A stretch of 15,459 nt of DNA from Pseudomonadota bacterium (lineage in GTDB: Bacteria; Pseudomonadota; Gammaproteobacteria; Burkholderiales; Burkholderiaceae_B). The first letter of the stretch is position 1. Every line of letters begins with the position of its first letter. Position numbers and translations under genes: made by a program. The notes under the pieces are model-generated. The model was not told where the DNA came from. It did not search any database and saw only the letters and a program-made list of their open reading frames with translations. Positions 1 through 5,643 of this stretch are shown here, piece after piece. Location: positions 1 to 15,459 of the forward strand of contig JAEZBO010000004.1 in the NCBI GenBank assembly GCA_023427085.1. Direction: 5' to 3'.

Positions 1-349
1 GCGCGTGGCCGCGCAGGCCGGCGCGTGCGCACGCTGGTCGGCGCTCGCCGCGCTCTGTGCCGCCGTGGCCGCGGTGCTGCTGTTCGTGGCCTTGCGCACC
101 ACGCACCCGGACCCCAGCGCGCACGCCTACGGCGCCGTCGTCGCGGTGTTGAGCTGCTATGTGCTGATCCACGCGGGCGTGTCGGCCTTCATCGGCGCCT
201 TCGTGGCGGCGCGCGCGCGGGCCGGCTTCGTGTCGGGCCGGCGCCGGCTCGAGCCGCGGGTCGCGGCGCTGTGGGCAAGCTATACGGCGGTCACCGGCCT
301 GCTGGTGCTGGCCGCGCAATACCTGCCTCTGCTGGCGGTGGCGTCATGA
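1..349 (+). CDS. C-terminal part of a terminal oxidase-like membrane protein (possible CoxIII or fused CoxI/III tail), truncated by window edge
   Basis: The reading frame is open from the first bases of the window and ends in TGA at 347-349, so this is the last ~115 residues of a longer protein. The GTG at 5 need not be the true start. It has about three hydrophobic helices: residues ~10-30, ~44-68 and ~86-112 counted from that GTG. The pattern of a His-Ala-Tyr stretch before the second helix, a basic Arg-rich loop, then a final helix with W-x-x-YT resembles the end of cytochrome c oxidase subunit III, or the subunit III part of fused CoxI/CoxIII proteins of haem-copper oxidases. That would place it in the inner membrane as part of a proton-pumping oxidase. 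No catalytic ligand lies in this fragment, so the assignment rests on recalled resemblance only. The next gene overlaps it by four bases (ATGA), implying one transcript. Confidence 0.55.
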   Translation, partial: RVAAQAGACARWSALAALCAAVAAVLLFVALRTTHPDPSAHAYGAVVAVLSCYVLIHAGVSAFIGAFVAARARAGFVSGRRRLEPRVAALWASYTAVTGLLVLAAQYLPLLAVAS

Positions 350-738
350 ACGCGCGTCGATCCGAACTGCGGTCCGGCGAGCCGTCCGGCCGGCGCTCGG
401 CCGCCTGGCTGCTGCTGGCCAGCAATTACGGCCTGCTGATCTGGGCGCTGTGTTTCGTGGCGCTGTACGTGCTGCTGTCGCTGGGTTGCCGGCTGCCGCT
501 GGCGCACCAGAGCTGGCTGAGCCTGCCGGCCCTGTCGCTGGCGCTGACGGGCCTGTGGCTGGTGCATGCGGCCTGGTTGTTCTGGCTGATCGGCAAGGCC
601 AGCCAGCGCTACAAGGCGCTGGCCGGCGCCGGCGACGACCGGCGCTTCCTGGCGCGGCTGGCGCTGCTGTTGCATGCGGCGGCGCTGCTGGCGACGATCT
701 GGACCGGCTTTCCGGTGGTGCTGCTGCCGGTCTGCTGA
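346..738 (+). CDS. Small three-helix inner-membrane protein downstream of oxidase-like gene
   Basis: This 130-residue protein starts at the ATG at 346, inside the upstream stop codon (ATGA overlap), a typical translational-coupling arrangement. The first ~20 residues are hydrophilic and Arg/Ser-rich. Three strongly hydrophobic segments follow at about residues 22-48, 57-80 and 103-127, with a short charged loop (residues ~82-100, Lys/Arg/Asp-rich) before the last helix. There is no cysteine pair, His-rich motif or signal peptide pointing to metal or haem binding. The position directly behind an oxidase-like gene suggests an accessory or assembly role in the same complex, but that is inference from context. 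I do not recognise the family. It is the last gene before the terminator at 787-819. Confidence 0.75.
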   Translation: MNARRSELRSGEPSGRRSAAWLLLASNYGLLIWALCFVALYVLLSLGCRLPLAHQSWLSLPALSLALTGLWLVHAAWLFWLIGKASQRYKALAGAGDDRRFLARLALLLHAAALLATIWTGFPVVLLPVC

Positions 739-786
739 GCGCGCAGGCTCCGCGCGGGGCCGCTGCCGGCCCGACACCGCGCGGGC

Positions 787-819
787 AAAAAAAAACAGCC
801 TCCCGTGGGAGGCTGTTTT
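787..819. terminator. Bidirectional rho-independent terminator between convergent genes
   Basis: A perfect 13-base inverted repeat (792-804 and 807-819) is separated by two bases; with realistic loop opening it gives an 11-12 bp stem. The core is CAGCCTCCC paired with GGGAGGCTG. On the - strand the stem is followed by nine T (787-795 on + are nine A), making a strong terminator for the S9 peptidase transcript. On the + strand it is followed by four T at 816-819, so it can also stop the membrane-protein operon that ends at 738. It lies 48 bases after that + gene and 59 bases after the - gene. Confidence 0.93.
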
Positions 820-878
820 GATGGCCGTCGGCGCAGGCGAGGGCGCCGTTTGCGGGCTGCCGGCCGCCGGTCGCCCGG

Positions 879-2792
879 TCAGGGCTTGAGGTGCTCGACC
901 AGGAATTTTTCCATCGCCCGATAGAACTCGAACTTGTTCTCGTCGTTGTGGAAGCCGTGGCCCTCGTTGTCCTTGACCATGTACTGCACCTCGACGCCGC
1001 GCTGGCGCAGCGCCTCGACGACCTGGTCGCTCTCGGCCTTGTTCACGCGCGGGTCGCGCGCGCCCTGGGCGATGAACAGCGGCGTCTTGATGCGATCGAC
1101 GTGCAGCGCCGGCGAGGTCGCGGCCAGCCGCTCCTTGTCGCGCTCGGGGTGGCCGACCATCTCGTGGAACTTCGGCAGGATCGGCGCCCAGTACGGCGGG
1201 ATGGTGTTCATGAACGTGAACAGGTTCGACACCCCGACGTAATCGACCGCGGCCGCATAGAGATCGGGCGTGAAGGCGATGCCGGCCAGCGTCGCATAGC
1301 CGCCGTAGCTGCCGCCATAGATGCCGATGCGCTTGGGATCGGCGATGCCCTGCTCGATCAGCCACTGCACGCCGTCGGTGATGTCATCCTGCATCGCCAG
1401 GCCCCACTGGCCGAAGCCGGCTTCCCAGAACGCCCGGCCATAGCCGGTCGAGCCGCGGAAATTGATCTGCAGCACGCAGAAGCCGCGATTGGCCAGGAAC
1501 TGCGTCTCGGGGTTGTAGCCCCAGCTGTCGCGCGCCCACGGTCCGCCGTGCGGATTGACGACGCAGGCCAGCTGGCGCGCGTCGCGGCCCGGCGGCAGCG
1601 TCAGGTAGCCGTGCAGCGTCAGGCCGTCGCGGCTCTTGAACTGGATCGGCTTGATCCGCGCCATCTGCGCTTCGGGCAGCTTGGGATTGATCTCGGCCAG
1701 CTTCTCGAGCGTGTCGGCCTTGACGTCGTAGAGGTAGCGCGCGCCCGGCGTGCGGTCGCTGTAGGCCGCGACGATGTACTTGTCTTCGGCGCGGGTCTCG
1801 CTTTGCAGCGTGAACTCATAGCCGGGCAGCTTGGCCGCGACCTTCTCGTGCAGCTCGCGGGTCGGCTCGTCGAAGTAGTGGCGGCGCGGCTTGTCGGTCT
1901 GGTAGGAGGCCAACGCCAGCACCTTGCGCAGGCGCGAATAGCCGACCGCGTCCAGGTCGACCTGGTCGGCCTCGAACAGCAGCTTTTCGTCGTCGGGGCG
2001 GGCCGGGTCGATCTCGACCAGCGCCAGCCGGTCGCGGCCGCGGTTGCTCAGCGCGTACAGGCGCTGGTCGTCGAAGGTGAACAGCGCCGGCACGACCTGG
2101 GTCTTGTAGTCGGTGGTGATCAGCGGGCGGAACTCGTCCTGCTCGTCGTCGCGGTACAGCAGCACGGTCTCCAGGCCCATCGAGGCCAGCGCGACACGCA
2201 CGCGGCCCTGGTGGTCGGTCTGCCAGCCGACGATGTTGCCGGGGTTCTGCGCCACGCGCTCGGACTGGCCGCTGTGCACGTTGACGCGGTAGACGTCGAA
2301 GACCTGCGGATCACGCTGGTTGTGGCTGATCAGCACGTGCTCGGGATCGTCCTGCAGATCGTCGGTGATCATCGCGCGGGTGTTCTCGAACGGGGTCAGG
2401 TCGGTGACCTTGCCGCTTTGCACGTTGACCGCCACCACGTGGAAATTCTCGTCGCCGCCAAAATCCTTGGCGTACAGCACGGTGTCCGAGCCTTTCCAGA
2501 AATAGCCGCCGATGTCGCGTTCGGTCTCGGCGGTCAGCCGGCGTACCGGGCCGCTGGGCTTGCTGCCTTCGAGCGCCTGCACATGGATGTTCATGCGCGC
2601 CGGCTGGCCATCGACGCTGACCGGCTGCATGAAGCTCAGCGTCTTGCCGTCGTCGGCCAGCTGGAAGTAGCCCTGTTGCGGATTGGCGAAGAAGTCTTCG
2701 ACCGGGAATTGCGGCGCGGCCGCGCCGTGGGCGGCGTTGAAGGCGGCCGAGCACAGCGTGGCGGCCATCAGCGAGCGATGGATCAGTTTCAT
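879..2792 (-). CDS. Secreted S9-family (prolyl oligopeptidase-like) serine peptidase
   Basis: This 637-residue protein hydrolyses peptides, probably in the periplasm. An N-terminal signal peptide (about residues 1-23, basic start then hydrophobic, ending Ala-His-Gly-Ala) indicates export. Residues ~30-380 are rich in short beta strands, as expected for the propeller that gates S9 peptidases. From about residue 385 an alpha/beta-hydrolase domain carries the full catalytic set: Ser495 in GGSYGGY, Asp580 in GARDPRVN and His612 in NEGHGFHN. An HGGPW motif forms the likely oxyanion region. The length is normal for S9B/S9C-type enzymes. The ATG at 2790-2792 has GGAG at 2799-2802 (- strand). It lies 13 bases after the coiled-coil gene and is probably co-transcribed with it. 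Exact specificity (dipeptidyl, acylaminoacyl or oligopeptidase) cannot be told from sequence alone. Confidence 0.93.
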   Translation of the reverse strand: MKLIHRSLMAATLCSAAFNAAHGAAAPQFPVEDFFANPQQGYFQLADDGKTLSFMQPVSVDGQPARMNIHVQALEGSKPSGPVRRLTAETERDIGGYFWKGSDTVLYAKDFGGDENFHVVAVNVQSGKVTDLTPFENTRAMITDDLQDDPEHVLISHNQRDPQVFDVYRVNVHSGQSERVAQNPGNIVGWQTDHQGRVRVALASMGLETVLLYRDDEQDEFRPLITTDYKTQVVPALFTFDDQRLYALSNRGRDRLALVEIDPARPDDEKLLFEADQVDLDAVGYSRLRKVLALASYQTDKPRRHYFDEPTRELHEKVAAKLPGYEFTLQSETRAEDKYIVAAYSDRTPGARYLYDVKADTLEKLAEINPKLPEAQMARIKPIQFKSRDGLTLHGYLTLPPGRDARQLACVVNPHGGPWARDSWGYNPETQFLANRGFCVLQINFRGSTGYGRAFWEAGFGQWGLAMQDDITDGVQWLIEQGIADPKRIGIYGGSYGGYATLAGIAFTPDLYAAAVDYVGVSNLFTFMNTIPPYWAPILPKFHEMVGHPERDKERLAATSPALHVDRIKTPLFIAQGARDPRVNKAESDQVVEALRQRGVEVQYMVKDNEGHGFHNDENKFEFYRAMEKFLVEHLKP

Positions 2793-2805
2793 GGGGTTCT
2801 CCGGG

Positions 2806-3513
2806 TCAGCCGCGCACGATCAGGATGCGCATGGCCTGCTGGCGTTTGGTCTCGGCATCGAGCACCCGCACGGTGACGCGCTGTGCGCTCAGGCCGTCGG
2901 GCATCGGCAGCTCGCCGGTCAGGTGCTGGTAGCGGTCGAGGTCGACGGCGATCGGGTCGAGTTCGATCGTCGCGGTGCGGCCGTTGGGGTAGCGTCCTTC
3001 GACGGCGAACACCATCTGGCCCTTGAACGCGGTGTTCTGGCTTTGCGAGCGCAACAGCAGCACGTGGTAGCGCAGCTGCGTGCCGGCGCGCGTGAAGCTG
3101 GCGGCGCTCACGCCGATGTTGCCGCCGCGCGGATCGGGCGGCATCGCGTCGGCGAACAGCGCCAGTTCTTCCTTGAGCGGCGCGACCGAGGTCTGGGCCT
3201 GCGCCAGGTCGGCGCTGAGCTTTTCGTTCTGGGCCTTGAGCGTGTCGACGTTGCGGGTGCTTTCCTCGAGCTGCACCTGCAGGCGCTGGCGTTCGAGGTT
3301 GCCGCTGTTGACTTCGTTGGTCAGTTGCTGCGATTCGAGCACCGTCAGGCGCTGCGGGCCGTAACTGGTCTGCACGAACAGCAGGCCGCCGGCGCCCAGC
3401 ACGACGCCCAGCAGCAGCAACATCAGCCAGCGCGGCATGCGCCGGCGGCGGCGGCTGGTTTCGTAGACGGAGGGCTTGAACACAGCCCGCTTGGATGAAC
3501 CGAACATTGCCAT
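2806..3513 (-). CDS. Membrane-anchored coiled-coil protein, DUF6776-like
   Basis: This 235-residue protein of unknown function has a short cytoplasmic head with a run of five Arg (residues ~21-25), one transmembrane helix (~28-48), a long heptad-like coiled coil (~55-115, many Gln/Glu/Leu) and a periplasmic beta-rich domain (~120-230). The positive-inside rule puts the C-terminal domain in the periplasm. The stretch E-L-A-L-F followed by an M-P-P-D-P turn, then an Arg-Tyr-x-V-L-L-L strand and an F-K-G-Q-M strand, resembles proteobacterial DUF6776 proteins as I recall them. Those are often near bactofilin or cell-wall genes, which are not present here. The ATG at 3511-3513 is preceded by AAGGAAG (3523-3529, - strand) at good spacing; a second in-frame ATG lies two codons in. 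It is the first gene of a pair with the S9 peptidase 13 bases downstream. Confidence 0.8.
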   Translation of the reverse strand: MAMFGSSKRAVFKPSVYETSRRRRRMPRWLMLLLLGVVLGAGGLLFVQTSYGPQRLTVLESQQLTNEVNSGNLERQRLQVQLEESTRNVDTLKAQNEKLSADLAQAQTSVAPLKEELALFADAMPPDPRGGNIGVSAASFTRAGTQLRYHVLLLRSQSQNTAFKGQMVFAVEGRYPNGRTATIELDPIAVDLDRYQHLTGELPMPDGLSAQRVTVRVLDAETKRQQAMRILIVRG

Positions 3514-3745
3514 GGGCAGTGACTTCCTTGAGACTAGACTGCGCGGGCGCCGGACGGAGGCCTGCGCCGCAGTAAAAAAATCAAAAGAGGATAACCCTTA
3601 AAGCGACGGCGACGCCGCTTGGGAAAACCTTGGTTGCTTTCGGCTGGATCGCGACACATTTGTACACGTATGCGCGCCGGCGTCGGCCGTCGTGGCGCAG
3701 CGGGCGCAGCGAACCGCCACGATCCGCGCCACCGCGCCCTGCCTG
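3514..3745. other. Intergenic region between murU and the coiled-coil gene
   Basis: This 232-base gap separates two - strand units and must contain the 3' end of the murU transcript and, probably, the promoter of the coiled-coil/peptidase pair. It contains an AT-richer patch (about 3571-3600, with seven A at 3574-3580 on +) that stands out from its GC-rich surroundings, a plausible promoter position. I could not match a convincing -35/-10 pair, and found no strong hairpin followed by T for murU termination. No coding frame is supported. Confidence 0.4.
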
Positions 3746-4432
3746 TCAGGCAAGGCTGGCGTCCAGTTCTTGCAGACGCTGCACGGTGCCGACGTCGACC
3801 CAGCGGCCGTTGTGGCGCTGGCCGCGCACCGCGCCCGCCGCCATGGCCTGGCGCAGCAGCGGCGCCAGCCGGGCGGCCTGGCCCGCCGGCAGCTCGGCGA
3901 ACAAGGCCGGGCGGTAGATGCCGATGCCCGAGTAGGTCAGCGTGGCGTCCTGGTCGCCAGCGCGATCATGTACCCCGCCGTCGGCGGCCAGGCGGAAGTC
4001 GCCGCCGGGATGGTGCGGCGGATTGTCCACCAGCAGCAGCCACGCCTGGCTGGCGGGGTCCAGCGTGGCCGCCAGTGCCGCCGCCGCGGCAGGATCCCAG
4101 TCGCACCAGACGTCGCCGTTGATCAGCAGGAAGGGCGCCTCGCCCAGCAGCGGCAGCGCCTGGCGGATGCCGCCGGCGGTCTCGAGCGCCCGGCCCTCGG
4201 CCGAGTGGCGCAGCGTCAGGCCCCAGGCCGAGCCGTCGCCCAGCGCCTGCTCGATCTGCCCGCCCAGCCAGGCGTTGTTGACGACGACTTCGCGGATGCC
4301 GGCGCGCGCCAGGCGTTCGAGATGCCAGGCGATCAGCGGCTTGCCGCCGACCGGCAGCAGCGGCTTGGGCACCGTGTCGGTCAGCGGACGCATGCGTTCG
4401 CCGCGGCCCGCGGCCAGGATCATCGCCTTCAT
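3746..4432 (-). CDS. murU: N-acetylmuramate alpha-1-phosphate uridylyltransferase (MurU)
   Basis: This 228-residue nucleotidyltransferase is expected to convert MurNAc-1-phosphate plus UTP to UDP-MurNAc in the cytoplasm, the second step of the AmgK-MurU peptidoglycan recycling shunt that bypasses de novo UDP-MurNAc synthesis (the fosfomycin target). The N-terminus has the sugar-nucleotidyltransferase signature LAAGRGERMRPLT (residues ~7-19) and K-P-L-L-P-V-G. NGD at 105-107 supplies the metal-binding Asp107. The length matches the Pseudomonas enzyme (~223 residues) and is far shorter than GlmU, supporting MurU rather than a bifunctional enzyme. The start at 4430-4432 is chosen because the signature begins there; its ATG shares one base with the amgK stop (TGATG), so the two are coupled. 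A generic NTP transferase remains possible, but the amgK neighbour makes MurU the best call. Confidence 0.9.
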   Translation of the reverse strand: MKAMILAAGRGERMRPLTDTVPKPLLPVGGKPLIAWHLERLARAGIREVVVNNAWLGGQIEQALGDGSAWGLTLRHSAEGRALETAGGIRQALPLLGEAPFLLINGDVWCDWDPAAAAALAATLDPASQAWLLLVDNPPHHPGGDFRLAADGGVHDRAGDQDATLTYSGIGIYRPALFAELPAGQAARLAPLLRQAMAAGAVRGQRHNGRWVDVGTVQRLQELDASLA

Positions 4433-5475
4433 CAGAACGTATAACCGACGCTGGCGGCCCGGCCGTCGAGCCGGTCGAGCAGGCGCATCAGCGGCAGGAA
4501 AGGGCGGTAGCGGCTGGCCACCTGGCGCACGTACGCGTTCACGCGCGGCATGTGCTGCAGGTAGGCGGCCTTGCCGTCGCGATGGTTCAGCCGCGCGAAC
4601 ACGCCCAGGATGCGCAGGTTGCGCTGCAGGCTCATCCACTCGTAGTCGCGATGGAAGTCGGCGAAATCGGCCGGCACCGGCAGGCCCGCCTGGCGTGCGA
4701 TCTCCCAGTAACGGATCGCCCAGTCGAGCTGCTGCGGCTCTTCCCAGGTGGTGCGGGCATCGGTCACCAGCGACGCCAGGTCGTAGCTGATCGGGCCGAC
4801 CACGGCGTCCTGGAAATCGATCACGCCCGGATTGGCACCGTGCGCGGGGGCATCGCAGCGCATCAGATTGGGCGAATGGAAGTCGCGGTGCACCAGCACC
4901 GTCGGCTGCGCCGCGTTGTGCTGCACCAGCACGCCGAAGGCTTCGTCGAGCGTGCGGCGGTCGGCGGCCTCGAGCGGCATCTGGCAATGACGGTCGGCGT
5001 ACCAGGCCGGGAACAGTTCGAGTTCGTCGCCCAGGCGCTGCGCGTCATAGGCCGGCAGCCCGTCGGTGCGGGCCCGTTGCAGCGTCGCCAGCGCGGCCAG
5101 CGCGTCGCGGTAGATCGCCTGCAGCTCGACGTCGGCCAGGCCGGCATGGATGCGTTGGTAGTAGGTGGTCTCGCCCAGGTCCGACAGCAGCAGCAGCCCG
5201 GCCTGCAGGTCCTGCGCGAGGATGCGCGGCACGTTGACGCCGGTCTCTTGCAGCAGCGCGCAGACGTGCACGAACGGCCGGCAGTCTTCGTGCGGCGGCG
5301 GTGCGTCCATGACGATCAGCGTGCCGCCGGCCGCGTCGAGCCGGAAATAGCGGCGGAAACTGGCATCGGCCGAGGCCGGCCGCAAGCTGGCGAGGTCCAG
5401 GGCAAGCTCGGCGGGCAGCGTGCCCAGCCACTGGCGCAGCTGGTCTAGCCGCGGGTCGGGAAGTCGAGAATCCAA
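4432..5475 (-). CDS. amgK: N-acetylmuramate/N-acetylglucosamine kinase (AmgK), aminoglycoside phosphotransferase fold
   Basis: This kinase phosphorylates the anomeric hydroxyl of MurNAc (and GlcNAc) to give the 1-phosphate used by MurU. It is 347 residues from the proposed TTG start at 5475. Visible family features are the N-lobe motif SADASFRRYFR (residues ~37-47), the Brenner-type catalytic motif VLVHRDFHSPNLM with Asp198, and the metal-binding IDFQDA with Asp220. The gene is coupled to murU by a one-base stop/start overlap, a pairing specific to this salvage route. The frame stays open upstream to another TTG at 5568 (378 residues). I prefer 5475 because the extra 31 residues are Arg/Pro/Gly-rich and unlike the family, and because they run across the TATAAT at 5550. 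The start is therefore uncertain by 93 bases; the function is much safer. Confidence 0.88.
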   Translation of the reverse strand: MDSRLPDPRLDQLRQWLGTLPAELALDLASLRPASADASFRRYFRLDAAGGTLIVMDAPPPHEDCRPFVHVCALLQETGVNVPRILAQDLQAGLLLLSDLGETTYYQRIHAGLADVELQAIYRDALAALATLQRARTDGLPAYDAQRLGDELELFPAWYADRHCQMPLEAADRRTLDEAFGVLVQHNAAQPTVLVHRDFHSPNLMRCDAPAHGANPGVIDFQDAVVGPISYDLASLVTDARTTWEEPQQLDWAIRYWEIARQAGLPVPADFADFHRDYEWMSLQRNLRILGVFARLNHRDGKAAYLQHMPRVNAYVRQVASRYRPFLPLMRLLDRLDGRAASVGYTF

Positions 5476-5549
5476 GGGATATCCGTAGGCAGAACGATCG
5501 GGCGCCGGCGGGCCCGGCCAGCGCCAGCCCCGCGGCGAGCGGGCTTCTC

Positions 5550-5555
5550 TATAAT
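5550..5555 (+). promoter_or_regulatory. Candidate -10 box (TATAAT) for lptD-surA-rsmA
   Basis: A perfect TATAAT consensus lies in the short divergent region between amgK and lptD, 88 bases before the lptD GTG, within otherwise very GC-rich DNA. The complementary strand reads TATTAT (5551-5556), so the same site could also serve amgK. No good -35 TTGACA-like hexamer is seen 16-18 bases upstream on either strand, and there is no extended TG. The call rests on the -10 alone. I do not see an E. coli-like sigma-E promoter here. Confidence 0.5.
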
Positions 5556-5643
5556 ACCGGGTCGCCAACGGGCCGGGCGGGCATCGCCGCGCTGTGGTCC
5601 GGGTGCGTTTTTCGGCTCATCTCCTAGAGGCAGTCCCATACCC

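Noticed and set aside
891..2876. A 661-codon open frame on + strand opposite the S9 peptidase
   Set aside because: Its translation is Arg/Leu/Val-rich low-complexity with no domain, and it mirrors the codon structure of the real gene on the - strand. Long antisense frames are expected in GC-rich DNA.
3740..3751. Inverted repeat TGCCTG/CAGGCA at the murU stop codon
   Set aside because: Only six base pairs with a one-base loop and no T-run; not a credible terminator.
5476..5568. Longer amgK reading frame from TTG at 5568
   Set aside because: The added 31 residues are Arg/Pro/Gly-rich, unlike AmgK relatives, and cover the TATAAT region; TTG at 5475 is preferred, although neither has a strong RBS.
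5561..5580. TTGGCG as a -35 box for amgK on the - strand
   Set aside because: It is only six bases from the TATTAT, far too close for a sigma-70 promoter.
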